Source: Anolis sagrei
Taxonomy: Eukaryota > Chordata > Lepidosauria > Squamata > Anolidae
DNA: 64,000 nt
NCBI RefSeq assembly: GCF_037176765.1
Contig: NC_090034.1
Coordinates: forward strand, 90,242,000-90,305,999
Direction of reading: 5' to 3'
Shown here piece after piece: positions 32,316 through 44,357 of this stretch. A program made the translations under genes and the position numbers. Under the pieces are notes generated by a model. It saw only the letters and a program-made list of their open reading frames with translations. It searched no databases and was not told the origin of the DNA. Numbering within the stretch: the first letter of the stretch is position 1; every line of letters starts with the position of its first letter.

Positions 32316-33257
32316 ATTTATTTGGTACACTTGTATACCGCTAATATCTCAGCCTGTGCGGCGACTCATTGCGGTTTACAACATATTTAAAATACAATAT
32401 TCACTTTAGAAATATAAAATAAAATATAAAAATACATACATATACATACATAGTATTGGGCCACCAATACAGACCGGAACATCTCATAGTTAAAGTCGTA
32501 ATCCAATTCGTTATCCTTGATTGCTAGACCATGATCAAAACATCATCACATCGGAATTAGTTGAAAACTTGCTCGAACATCCAAGTTTTCAGTTGTTTCC
32601 GAAATGCCATTAGCGAGGTGGCTGATCTTATTTCAGTAGGGAGGGCATTCCAAAGCCGGGGGGCCACCACAGAAAAGGCCCTATCTCTCGTTCCCGCAAG
32701 CCGCACTTGTGAAGCAGGCGGGATGGAGAGAAGGGCTTCTCCTGAAGATCTTAGGGTCCTGGTGGGCTGATAGGCCGAGATACGTTCGGATAGGTATGTA
32801 GGGCCAGAACCGTTTAGGGCTTTAAAGGTCAAAACCAGCACTTTGAATTGGGCTCGGTAGCTAATCGGTAGCCAGTGGAGCTGGTACAGCAGAGGAGTTG
32901 TATGCTCCCTGCGCCCTGCTCCTGTTAATACCATGGCTGCCGCCCGTTGGACTAATTGGAGCTTCCGGGCCGTCTTCAAAGGCAACCCCACGTAGAGAGC
33001 GTTGCAGTAGTCAAGGCGGGATGTAACCAGAGCGTGGACTACCGTGGCCAAGTCAGACTTCCCAAGGTACGGTCGCAGTTGGCGCACGAGTCTTAACTGT
33101 GCGAATGCTCCCCTGGTCACCGCCGAAACCTGGGGATCCAGGCTCAGCGATGAGTCCAAGATCACACCCAAACTGCGAACCTGTGTCTTCAGGGGGAGTG
33201 CGACCCCGTCTAACACAGGCTGTAGCCCTATACCCTGTTTGGCCCTGCGACTGACCA
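32316..33257 (-). mobile_element. L2-type LINE fragment inside gene B exon 6
   Basis: The reverse strand encodes 233 residues of the L2 ORF2 C-terminus, about ten differing from the copy at 21624-23135, and a short 3' tail. The 5' truncation point is at 33257, followed by about 7 bp of untemplated sequence. TSD TCTT at 32312-32315 and 33265-33268. Confidence 0.88.
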
Positions 33258-33264
33258 TTGAAGA

Positions 33265-33924
33265 TCTTTGCTCTTCATTGGACGACCAAGTAAAACAATC
33301 TGCATTCTTCGGCAGACAGCCTTTGGGATCATTTCCTCTGTCTCTCTTGCTACAGTCTTGGCTAAAACCATCACCGTGATTCTGGCCTTCAAGGCCACAA
33401 AACCAGGCAGTGGTGCACGGAAATGGCTGAGACCTAGACTTTCATACTTCTTTGTAGTGGTCTGTTCTCTTATTCAGGTTGTGATTTGCATGGTCTGGTT
33501 GGGCACCTCCCCTCCATTCCCAGATGCTGATTTCTACACAGAACCTGGACACATCATCCTGGAGTGCAATGAGAGCTCACCCGCTGCACTCTACTCCATT
33601 CTGGGCTACTTGGGTCTTTTAGCTTTGGTGAGCTTCATTGTGGCTTTTCTTGCCAGGAAGCTGCCTGATGTCTTCAATGAAGCCAAGTTCATCACTTTCA
33701 GCATGCTAGTTTTCTGCACTGTCTGGATATCCGTCATCCCAGTCTATTTCGGCCCCAGTGGGAAATATGCGGTGACTGTGGTGATCTTCTCTATATTGGC
33801 CTCTAGTGCTGGGTTACTTGGTTGCATATTTTCCCCAAAATGTTATATTATTCTACTCTACCCAAATAAGAACCAGAAAGCACATGTAACCAGCAAACGT
33901 TTCCACGGATTTAAAAAATGCTAA
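33265..33924 (+). pseudogene. V2R gene B exon 6, 3' part (end of TM2 to stop)
   Basis: The frame resumes at CTC TTC ATT GGA ([15 protein letters not shown]) and stays open through TM3-TM7, with [14 protein letters not shown], to [13 protein letters not shown]-stop. Without the L2 the exon would be 920 nt, matching the 905 nt of gene C plus five extra C-terminal codons. There is no further decay. Confidence 0.88.
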
Positions 33925-34067
33925 TGAGTAGAGGTGTGTGAAATTCGGGTATTTTGGAGATACAAACCCCCAAACTACAATGCAGGAAGGGCCCAACCCA
34001 AATTATTAATGAATCAAAACAGAATGTCTTGAAACTTTTGGAGAAATTAGTTGATTTGGAGCATTTG

Positions 34068-34245
34068 GGCTATATGGCCATGTTCCAGAAGCATTCTCTC
34101 CTGATGTTTCATCTGCATCTATGGAAGATATCCTCAGAGGTGAGACCCCTCTACCTCTGAGGATGCCTGCCATAGATGCAGGTGAAACATCAGGAGAGAA
34201 TGCTTCTGAAACATGGCCATACAACCTGGAAAGCACACAACAACC
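34068..34245. repeat. Penelope-derived hairpin
   Basis: GGGCTATATGGCCATGTTCC...ATATCCTCAGAGG at 34068-34140 is repeated in reverse orientation at 34150-34245, with only about 10 bp between the arms. Both arms match the terminal block of the Penelope-like family. Confidence 0.7.
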
Positions 34246-34693
34246 TGCTAATAATAGTAGCTAGTAGCTAGCTACTATTATATATATATGTAAGAACTTT
34301 TACAATTTCCTAAAAATCAGTGGATGACCACATCTTTCTAAAACCTTGCAGGAATTATTCCCTTCTTGTGTTTTGTCCCTGTGGAGATATACAAGGAGAT
34401 ACCCCTTTTAGCTTGTTTAAAAATATATTTGTAAGTCCCTAAAACTCAGTGGATGACCAAAACATTCTACAAGTAGGGCAAGTTTCATTTTGATAGCCAT
34501 AAAAATGACAGGGAAACAAGCCTTGTTAGTTTCCCCATTGGTTCAATAATGCAATTAGTGATTTTAGAATCAATAATAGGCTGTAGAAAGAAGATGACAC
34601 TCTATATTATTTCAAATATTTCCTTGCTACATATCTTGTGTATTCAGTAAGGAAACACACAGAACATTTGTCCCAAAACCCTACTATTACAAT

Positions 34694-34935
34694 ATTTTTC
34701 CTGTCAGGTGCGACTTGAGAAATGCTTCTGGTGTGAGAGAATTGGCCATCTGCAAGGACATTGCCCAGGGGATGCCCAATGTTTTGATGTTTTACCATCC
34801 TTGTGGGAGGCTTCTCTCATGTTCCCGCATGGGGAGCTGGAGCTGGAGCTGACAGAGGGAGCTCAACGCTCTCTCACCGGATTCAAACTTGTGACCTGTT
34901 GGTCTTCAGTCCTGCCGGCGCCAGAGGTTCACTAT
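34694..34935 (-). mobile_element. Sauria-type SINE (second subfamily)
   Basis: CAGGTGCGACTTGAGAAATG, TGTTTTACCATCCTTGTGGG, then the reverse head TTCAGTCCTGCCGGCGCC. It lies between genes B and C. Confidence 0.65.
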
Positions 34936-34984
34936 TGAAATGACCTAAAGTCTCCTTTGTTTTGGGCCACATCTGGGGCTGTTT

Positions 34985-35175
34985 CCCAGATGTTTTTGAT
35001 GTTTTATTATCCTTGTGGGAGGCTTCTCTCATGAGCTCCCTCTGTCAGCTCCAGCTCCCCATGCGGAGACAAGAGGAAAGCCTCCCACAAGGATGATAAA
35101 ACATTTGCAGACAGCCAATTCTCTCACATCAGAAGCAACTTGCAGTTTCTCAAGTCGCCCCTGACACAAAAAAAA
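34985..35175. mobile_element. Two Sauria-type SINE pieces head to head
   Basis: TTATCCTTGTGGGAGGCTTC near 35010 is repeated in reverse at about 35075-35105 (GCCTCCCACAAGGATGATAA), forming a foldback. The right piece ends TTCTCAAGTCGCCCCTGACA. Confidence 0.55.
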
Positions 35176-35689
35176 CCCATAACATTCAAACAACAGCACA
35201 CAACCTATTACAAACCATTCACACACTCGAAACCCACATCCCACACAAAATAAAATCTCTTCCCCACACCCATGCACCCTTCACCATGACTTCCGACACT
35301 GAAGCACTATGAAGCCTTTAAGCCAATGTATCTATCCTTGTTCATAGCCTAATCCTAAATTCCTAATGGTGCTCCTCTATGCCACTGACTCTCCACTCAG
35401 ATATGCCACGGACAACTTCCACTTTTCCAAAAAGTCCTCATTACTTTTGTTCCTCCAATTATTGGTTAATTTGGCCATTAGCATATATTCCCACATTCTT
35501 TCTCTCTAACCCTTTTTTAAGTAAATCTTTCCCCCTTTCCAGGCTTTGGCTATGGTTAATCTTGCAGCGCCAAAGCTGTATTGTTTTTTCTATGTATGTG
35601 TTCAAACTTACATATAAATTAAACTGTAAAAATGTCTTATTTTCTTTCTGGGGAGAATCTACACTTAGACCACTCCATAGCCTGGTGGT

Positions 35690-35943
35690 GCAATGGGTTA
35701 AATCCTTATGCTGGGAGGACTGAAGAATGACAGGTCGGAGCTTCAAATCCGAAGAGAGCACGGATGAGCTCCTTCTGTCAGTTCCAGCTCCCCATGCAGA
35801 GACATGAGAGAAGCCTCCTACAAGGATAGTAAAACATCAAAACATCTGAGTGTCCCCCGGGCAATGTCCTTGCAGACAGCCAATTCTCTCACACTAGAAG
35901 CAACTTGCAGTTTCTCAAGCCGCTCCTGATATGAAAAAAAAAG
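35690..35943 (+). mobile_element. Sauria-type SINE (second subfamily)
   Basis: TGGTGCAATGGGTTAAATCC head, ACTGAAGAATGACAGGTCGG, body, CTCAAGCCGCTCCTGATATG and an A-rich tail. Confidence 0.75.
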
Positions 35944-36312
35944 AAGCCAAATTGATTATAAAAGCTGCCCACCTGAGAGATCTCTTTATCTCAAAGAAAT
36001 GGGGTCTCTTGTTATGGCAATGAAAATATCTAAATTCTCTGACTGATTCTTTTACACTCATCAGTCTACTCTTCCTGCTTTCATCTTGTAATTTAATCCC
36101 CTTTTACCAAATGTATTATTTAATCAAGTTTTATTGTGTTTTAATTTATTTTAGTTAACTATTAGAGGAGTTTTAGGATAATGATTGGTATCTATTTGTC
36201 TGTATATTTTTTGTCTTTTATTTTTGATATGGTCAGTTGACTAATCAATAAACAGATCTATCTATCTATATACACATTCAACTTAAGAACAAACCTTCAG
36301 AACCTATCTTGT

Positions 36313-36422
36313 GTTGTCAAAGGCTTTCATGGCCGGTATCACTGGGTTGCTTTGAGTTTTCCAGGATGTATGGTAATGTTCTTCTGGAACATGGCCATGC
36401 AGCCCAAAAACTCACAGCAACC
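36313..36422. mobile_element. 110-bp Penelope-derived hairpin with 15-bp TSD
   Basis: Two inverted Penelope ends lie back to back (AAGGCTTTCATGGCCGG and GGTTGCTTTGAGTTTTC left; GAACATGGCCATGCAGCCC and CTCACAGCAACC right). TSD of 15 bp at 36298-36312 and 36423-36437 with one mismatch. Confidence 0.72.
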
Positions 36423-36786
36423 CAGAATCTATCTTGTTCATAACTTGGGGACTGCCTGTAATGCAATTCAAGGAAGTTAAATTGCATTTTATAGCAGTAT
36501 AGAGATGGGGCCTCAGTTTGAACTTCACAGATGCTGTCCAAGGTGCTGAAACCATTTGGGGAACAGATTTCTATAGCATTCATATTCTAGACCAGAAGTT
36601 CTTAAACATATTTGGACTACTTTCAGAACAAAATACCCATCTTCTCAAAAATCTATCTTCTTTAAGCAAACAAACAGAAAGATGCAATGTCAAACTTATT
36701 TAACTGCTTGTCACAACATTAAAAAATAATCTAAAATAGATTTCATACATGTCACCTATTTATAGTATTGTAATTAATCATTACAG

Positions 36787-37105
36787 AGCCCCCAGTGGCG
36801 TAGTTGGTTAAACCACTGAGCTGTTGAACTTGCTGACAGAAGGGTTGTCAGTTCAAATCTGGGGAGCAGGGTGAGCTCCAGCTGTTAGCCACAGCTTCTC
36901 CTAACCTAGCAGTTTGAAAACATGCAAATGTGAGTAGATCAATAGGTACTGCTCCATCAGGAAGTTGACAGTGCTCCATGCAGTCATGCCAGCCACATAA
37001 TCTTAGAGTCTACGGACAATGCTGGCTCTTTGGCTTAGAAATGGAGATGAGCAGAGTCAGACACGACTAGACATAATGTCAGGGGAAAACCTTTACCTTT
37101 ACCTA
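36787..37105 (+). mobile_element. Sauria-type SINE
   Basis: GAGCCCCCAGTGGCGTAGTT head, AGTTCAAATCTGGGGAGCAG B box, tail CATAATGTCAGGGGAAAACC then TTTACCTTTACC. Confidence 0.82.
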
Positions 37106-37437
37106 ATTAATCATTACACGCAAATAGTCCTGCGAATGCATGCTGGACTTCCCAACAATGCACAGCAATTTCAACTGCCAACACTTGCTTCTGAAGACCT
37201 GCTGGTGGACTTCACTACTGATTGATTATAATGTACATTTTGTGTGTTCATCAACAAATAAAATAATCAGCTTTGTCTTATACATTTAGATGAAACATGC
37301 ATGAATAGTTTTTTCAAAATTTTCTCTCTTCTTTGTGTTTCCACTGCTCCCTTATATTTATTCAGTGCCCACCAATTGCAATCCAGGCCACTATTTCCCA
37401 TCTGGATTATTCTAGTGCCCCAGTCCCCCAGGGGACA

Positions 37438-37620
37438 ATATTATTTTATTTATTTTATTTACTGCATTTATATTCTGCCCTTCACACCCAAAGGGGACTC
37501 AGAGTGGATCACAGAACACATATATGGCAAACATGCAATGCTGTTATACACTGACGAGACAAACATCTATACATAGAGATATATACAGCGCCAAGATGCC
37601 ATCTTCAGCATCTTGACGCT
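37438..37620 (-). mobile_element. L2-tailed tRNA SINE, partial
   Basis: TTTATTTATTTTATTTACTG, CATTTATATTCTGCCCTTCA, CCAAAGGGGACTCAGAGTGG: the tail region of the SINE seen in full at 45781-46276. Confidence 0.5.
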
Positions 37621-37894
37621 GTGCTCAGTTCTGGCCACAGGGGGTGTTGTCGTTCTACTTAGAAATGTTCCTCCACCTCTACTCCTTCCCATGAATCCTT
37701 ACTCGACCTTCCAAGATTTATGTAAGTCAGATCAGCACCCTAAGTAACTTTCCAATCTTAGAATGGAGTTCCTACAATAAAGCTTTCTTTCCCAAACCAT
37801 TGATGTGTTTGCTCCTTAAATCAAAATTTCTAACTTCATAGTAACACAGTTATCTCCAACTTGGGTCCTGCCTGTATAGGAGATCTTTAATTCT

Positions 37895-38495
37895 CACTTG
37901 ACAGATGACCATTCAGCCTCTGTGTAAAAGCCTCCAAAGAAAGCACCTGGGGCAGAGAGTTCCGCTGCTGAACAGCTCTCAGCATTAGGAAGTTCTTCCC
38001 AAATGTTCAAGTGGAATCTCCTTTCCTGTGCTTTTAAGCCATTGTTCTGTGTCCTAATCTCCAGGGCAGCAGAAAAGAACCTTGCTCCCTCCTCCTTATG
38101 ACTTCCTCTCACAAATATATACATGGCTATCATGTCTCCCCTCAGCCTTCTCTTCTTCAGGCTAAACATGCCCAGCTCTTTAAGCCGCTCCTCATAGGGC
38201 TTGTTTTCGAGACCCTTGATCATTTTAGTCACCCTCCTCTGGACACATTCCAGCTTGTCAACATCTCCCTTCAATTGTGGTGCCCAGAATTGGACACAGT
38301 ATTCCAGGTGTGGTCTGACCAAGGCGGAATAGAGGGGTAGCATGACTTCCCTAATACTATACTCCTATTGATGCAGGCCAAAATCTCACTGGCTTTTTTA
38401 GCTGCTGCATCACATTGTTGGCTCATCTTTAACTTGTTGTTCACAAGGACTCCAATATCTTTTTCACATGTACTGCTGTTGAGCCAGGCACCCCC
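37895..38495 (-). mobile_element. CR1 LINE 3' part
   Basis: The reverse strand encodes [40 protein letters not shown] and [20 protein letters not shown], a CR1 ORF2 C-terminus open for about 150 codons. It lies between genes B and C. Confidence 0.85.
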
Positions 38496-38690
38496 CCATT
38501 CTGTCCACTCCACTCTTCCCCTCTCCCCCCCCCCCCCCGCTCTCTCTCACTCAATCCCTCTTTCCCCTCTCTCTTTCCTCTTCCTCCCCTCCCTTCCCTT
38601 GCACCACACACTTCCCACTGGCTCCTCCTGATGGCCCCCCTCCCCTCCCCCTCCCCTCCTCCCCCACCCCCATTCCCGGCTCACATGTGC
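38496..38690. repeat. Pyrimidine-rich low-complexity tract
   Basis: C- and CT-rich DNA directly after the CR1. A 60-bp piece of the same CR1 (TTTTCGAGACCCTTGATCAT) reappears at 38788-38847, a copy of 38205-38263. Confidence 0.7.
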
Positions 38691-39238
38691 TTTTTTCACC
38701 TTCCGATGGCTGCGATGGGAAACATGGCATCAGAGGGGATTATTTTAACCAACCGTGACCACCAAATCCATGTGGGGGAGGATATTGTTTTCGAGACCCT
38801 TGATCATTTTAGTCACCCTCCTCTGGACACATTCCAGCTTGTCAACAGATATCAGACATATATTTTAAATTCATATTTATTGAAAAACTGCAAAACAGCT
38901 TGTCTGGGAAAAGCAAACCACAAAGTAGCAAGGGAATATTCAGAATTTAGAAGGTGTTCTTTAAAGTTTCTTAAGTTTTGCAGTGAGGTAAAAACTTGCA
39001 CAAGTGGGAAGTTCTGAAAAATGTTATTGTCTTGAAACACTGAAATAGTCCATTGTAGGTGAGTAACACCAAGGAACTGCAAAACACAAAATGAGATGTT
39101 TGGAATCAGCATCTGCCTGGGGAACAGTGAAATGATTGTTATTGTGATTTCTTTCTGTGTTAGAAGTAACACTCTGAACACACTTTACAAATATGTGAAG
39201 AAAAAAAAGGATAGGACTGAGATCATAGGCAGATCCCT

Positions 39239-39375
39239 TATAAATACTATGTTATTCAGAACTGAGTTCCACTTTAAAGATATAGTGAGCTGTTGCAGAT
39301 TGGTCTAGTGTCAGTATTACTCTTTTTTGAAACATCTATTGCAGAAGCACTCTGAAAATAAGAGTTTGTCTAGAG
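39239..39375 (+). promoter_or_regulatory. Putative core promoter and 5' leader of gene C
   Basis: TATAAATA at 39239-39246 lies 137 bp before the ATG within the block shared with B and D. The conserved block extends upstream to about 39060 (GAGTAACACCA...CATCTGCCTGGGGAA). Confidence 0.5.
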
Positions 39376-39623
39376 ATGAAATCTGAAGAATCATCACCTG
39401 CTTCTGTCATGATTTTCCTGATCTTCATCATATTACTTTTACCCCACGTAGTAGGCAAGAAGACAGAGACACGGTGTAATCTGGACAGATCCTACGCAGA
39501 AGGCTACTACAAAGATGGGGATCTCATTCTTGGTGGTGTGTTATCTTTAGCTCACCAAACTATTCCAAGTCCAAATTACGAAGGACGTCCTGAGGAAATT
39601 TCTCCATACAAGCTTCCAACAGT
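39376..39623 (+). CDS. V2R gene C exon 1 (signal peptide)
   Basis: The exon has 248 nt. The ATG aligns with B and D and gives [20 protein letters not shown], a clear signal peptide ending near VVG, then [18 protein letters not shown]. Donor CAGT|GTAAGA. Confidence 0.9.
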
Positions 39624-42600
39624 GTAAGAATTCTGTTTCTTATTAGCTGGTTGAGATAGTAAATATTTTGACACTACATAGAGAAGTCTGAAGCAGAGGC
39701 TGGATCTACACTATCATTTAAAACTGCATGATATGACAGTGTAGACCCAGCCAGAGTCTTGGGAAGCCAACTTTTGGCACTTTGATTCATATATAATCAT
39801 CACTCCGAGTGTTTGACCTGTTAGCCAGACTAGACGTTATAGCCCCTGATTGTATATTGTGTATTCCAATTTGAGATTCTCACTTTCTACAAAACTACCA
39901 GATCCTATGACACTCAGCCCACACCTTTTGTGCTAATCAATTGTTGAGGCAAGATTCATCTTTCAGCTGATACATATAAAATGGAGAGGTAGTGATAAAC
40001 ACGGTGCTAACATTGTATTGTCGAAGGCTTTCATGGCTGGAATCACTAGGTTTTTGTGGGTTTTTTGGGCTATAGGGCCATGTTCTAGAGGCATTTCTCC
40101 TGACGTTTCGCCTGCATCTATGGCAAGCATCCTCAGAGGTAGTGGCTGGGGTGGGGCAAAGAGTTCTTCTCTGCTGGAGCTAGGTGTGAATGTTTCAACT
40201 GATCACCTTCATTAGCATTTGAAGGCCTGGCTGAGCCTGGGAAAAGCTTTTGTTGAGAGGTGTTAGGATGTGCCTGGTGATGATGAACCAGCCTGGACAC
40301 AGCATATTATTTGAGAACACAGAAATGCTGGACCACACCAACAACCACCATGTCAGACTACACAGAGAAGCCATTGAAATCCACAAGCATGTGGACAATT
40401 TCAACAGAAAGGAAGAGACCATGAAAATGAACAAGTATTAAAAAAAACTCTAAAACTACAACAACAAAACAGCAGAGAGGAAACGGCCAGGCACATCGTA
40501 ACACCTCTCAACAAAAGATTTTCCCAGGCTCAGCCAGGCCTTCAAATGCTAATGAAAGTGATCAGTTGAAACATTCACACCTAGCTCCAGCAGAGAAGAG
40601 CTCTTTGCCCCACCCCAGCCATTCCACAGATTTATAAACCAATTGTCCTAATTCCAACAGACCTCACTACCTCTGAGGATGCTTGCCATAGATGCAGGCG
40701 AAACGTCAGGAGAAATGCTTCTAGAACATGGCCCTATAGCCCGAAAAAACCCACAAGAACCTAGGGTGCTAACAATTTGGAGTGTTGACAACAGGCTGCT
40801 CAAATTAAGAGAAGACGTTTATACAAGAATAATGTTGCCAACAATTTGGAGTGCTGACAGCAGTTAATTTTAACTAATATGGATATAAAAATAATTTTGT
40901 TCAAATAGCTTTAGAAAGAAAAAAAAAACCCTAAGGCATTTGTGGCCAAAATTAAATACCAGCCTAGATATATAAATCCAACTTTCCTCATTTCCAACAG
41001 ACCTCACAACCTCTGAGGGTGGCTGCTATAGATGCAGCAAAACGTCAGGAGAAAATGTTTCTGGAACACGGCCGGAAAACTCACAACAACCCAGTCACTC
41101 TGAACCTTTGACCTGTTAGCCAGACTAGATGTTATAGCTCCTGATTGTATAGTGTGTTTTCCAGTTTATGATTCTCACGTTCCACAAATTCCCTAGTCCA
41201 ATGGTACTCAGCCCACAACTTTTGTGTCAATCTGTTGTGGAGGCAAGATTAATCTTTCAGTCGATACACATAAAATGGAGGGGTAGTGACAGACGAGGTG
41301 CTAACCATTTGGAGTGTTGACAACAGGTTGTGGTCAACACTCCAACAATTTGGAGTGCTGAGACCAGTTAATTCAAAAAAGAATAATTTTGTTCAAAGAC
41401 TTTTAGAAGGAAAAAAAACCTAAGCCATTGGTGGCCAAAATTAAATACCAGCCCTGGTTACAGAGATCGAGTGTCTAGCAATTGCTTTGAGCCTTTAAAG
41501 TTCTTTCTAACTTTAACCTTTTGCTTACATTAAAAGATTTCTAATCCTTTAGTGCAGTGGTTCTCAACCTTCCTAATGCCACGACCCCTTAATTCAGTTC
41601 CTCATGTTGTGGTGACCCCAACCATAAAATTACTTTTGTTGCTACTTCATCACTGTAATTTTGCTATTGTTATGAATCATCATGTAAATATCTGATATGC
41701 AGGATGTATTTTCATTCACTGGACCAAACTGGGCACAAATACCTGATACGCCCAAATTTGAATACTGGTGCAGTTGGGTGGGGGATTGATTGTCTCATTT
41801 GGGAGTTGTAGTTGCTGGGATTTATAGTTCAAAGAGCATCCTGAACTCCACCAATGATGGAATTGAATCAAACTTGACACACAGAACTCCCATGAGGAAC
41901 AGAAAATGCTGGTGGGCATTGACCTTGAGTTTTGGAGTTGTAGTTTACCTACATCCAAAAATCACTGTGGACTCAAATAATGGTGGATCTGGACCAAACT
42001 TGGCACAAGTACTCAATATACTGAAATGTGAACACTGGTGGAGTTTGAGGAAAATAGACCTTGACCTTTGAGAGTTGTACTTACTGGGATTTATAGTTCA
42101 CCTACAATCAAAGAGTATTCTGAACACCAATGATATAATTGGGCCAAACTTGGCACACAGAACCCCCATACTAACAGAAAATACTGTGTTTTCTGATGGT
42201 CTTTGGCAAACCCTCTGACATCCCCTTGTGACCCCCCCCCCCCCGGGGTCCCAACCCCCAGGTTGAGAAATGCTGCTTTAGTGCCATTCAGCTGTGTTTC
42301 TTTACATTTCTATGTTTACAGCTCTAATCAAAGTCATTTAGTTAGAAGTTCTTGGATTTCTTCATCCTGTGTCTGTGGTAGCAGACCAGCCTTCTATTGC
42401 CCAAGTCCTATTAATATTTCTGTCTAGAGAAGATCTGTCACTCAGTACCTATGCATAGGTCTTCTGAAGGTGGAACTAACCATAAGAATATAAGCCTGTG
42501 TGTTGCATATGAAATGCTTCGCTTTTCTCTCTGTCTCCACAGCCCAGAACCAAAGAACTACCAGCACATCCTGGCATTTGTATTTGCTGTGGAGGAAATC

Positions 42601-44326
42601 AACAAGGATCCCAATTTCTTACCCAACATTTCTCTGGGATTTCGCCTGTATGACAACTATTACAGTGGAAGTCAAACCTATGAGAATGTCATCAGCCTAC
42701 TGTCTGAGAGGGACAAGCTCGCTCCAGTTTATCTTCCGTTCTATGGAAATGGGCTCTCCTATGCTTATGGTCAGTCATCTTATGACAACATGAATACAAA
42801 GAAAGTCAAAATATTTCCCAATTACCATTGTCAAAGCAAAAGGAAAATGGTGGCTGTCATTGGGGCCCAGACATCAGAGTCATCTGTTCAGGTGGCCAAC
42901 ATGCTGGGGATCTACAAGATACCACAGGTGAGACTAAGGACATTTCTATATTCCCTTTCAGCTTCATCTGAAAATGAAACCTATGGAGAGATGCTGATGT
43001 TGAGCTTCTGCACGACCTTGCAGAGAAGAGCAGAATACAGCTATCCAGCATTATTGCAGGACCCAAAATGCATTGAGACCCTTTTGAGGGATGAAGCACA
43101 CAATTTCAGAAGTGCTTGTTCTTAATAGGACCAACAAGTCCTCTCTGGCCTACAATCTGCACATTGGAGATAGACCAACGAATCAGTTTAAGCTTTAGTA
43201 TTATTTTGAAAAGGTGATCTCCCAGGCTTTCTAGTATTCTGTAGGCATATTAAATGATGATAATAAAGAAGGAGAACATCTTGTTTTTGACTCCTGGACT
43301 CTTGAGTTCCCTGCTGAGAAAAAACACTGAAGTCTTTGAATCACTAGCAAAATATATTTTTATTCACATAAGCTTCTGACTTTTCAAGTAAATTATTCCC
43401 TGAAGTAGGTTTCACCGATAGATGCTGCTTATTTGTTGATTGTGTGTTTATGAGTGTTTTGAATTTATTTCTTGTATTGTGTAGTGTATTGTTTTATTGT
43501 CTCTTATGTTGAGTACTATTTTAAGTAAAAATGTTGGACTTCAGTTTGAAAGATAAATGCCTCACAGGATTGTTGTGAGAACACAACTGGACTGGTTAAA
43601 AAAAGGTAAAGGTAAAGGTAAAGGTTTTCCCTTGACATTAAATCCAGTCATGTCCTGCTCTGGGGGTTAGTGCTCATCTCCATTTCTCCATGTCCGTAGA
43701 CACCTCCAAAGTCATGTGGCCAGCATGACTACATGGAGCGCCGTTACCTTCCTGCCAGAGCCGTACTTATTGATCTACTCACATTTGCGTGTTTTGGAAC
43801 TGATAGGTTGGCAGAAGCTGGGGCTAACAACTGAATCACATGCCGCTCCCTGGATTCAAACCTGTGACCTTTCAGTCAACAAGTTCAGCAGCTCAGCAGT
43901 TTAACCCACTGCACCACTGGGGGCTCCGCTGTATTGGTTTTGCTATCTTGACCTCCTTAGGTGCTCCATGATTTTGCTTTAAGAAAAAATGCTTCAAAAC
44001 CTGTTTCTACTATAAACATTCAGGTCATAGAAGAAAACTTTGAAAGTTTTGCGATCCAGAGGTTTTTTTTTTAAATGACCTGTCTTTTGTCTGCTGCGAT
44101 ATCTACGTTTCCCTGCCAAGTGTAATCATTTGTGTTTTAATGCTTGATTTTATATTGTTGTGTCGCTTATTATATTGGTTTTGCATCTTATGTATTTTAT
44201 TTTCTGATTTTCTGTTATGCTTTTGTGTTATACTGTGTTTACTGTATCAATGGGCATGGCCTCATGTAAGCCGCCCCGAGTCCCCTTGGGAGAGATGGAG
44301 GTGGGGTATAAATAATAATAATAATA

Positions 44327-44357
<31 letters not shown>

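Larger units (their letters stand above)
19334..33924 (+). pseudogene. V2R gene B: six exons, exon 6 split by an L2 LINE
   Basis: All six V2R exons are present: 19334-19587, 23707-24091, 27629-28435, 29217-29441, 31785-31908, and exon 6 in two parts, 32052-32315 and 33265-33924. Borders and phases match gene C and every exon is open. The one clear lesion is an antisense L2 fragment of about 0.95 kb inside TM2. Read directly, the receptor ends soon after LCSYLF, leaving TM1 and part of TM2, so it cannot form a seven-TM receptor. The 3' part of exon 6 has no further damage, which implies a young loss, or possibly an insertion polymorphism. Other oddities: exon 1 has YCKDG where C and D have YYKDG; the exon 4 donor is GTCAGT; the C-terminus is five codons longer than in C. 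Confidence 0.85.
39800..41450 (+). repeat. Tandem duplication within gene C intron 1
   Basis: The intron sequence of 39800-40012 plus 40775-40970 recurs at 41098-41450 (TTGACCTGTTAGCCAGACTA, ACACCTTTTGTGCTAATCA-type, AATTTGGAGTGCTGA). The Penelope-like element at 40013-40764 sits in the first copy only. Confidence 0.7.

Noticed and set aside
38271-38700. Pro- and Ser-rich frames between genes B and C
   Set aside because: They are reads through a CR1 end and a C/T-rich low-complexity tract.
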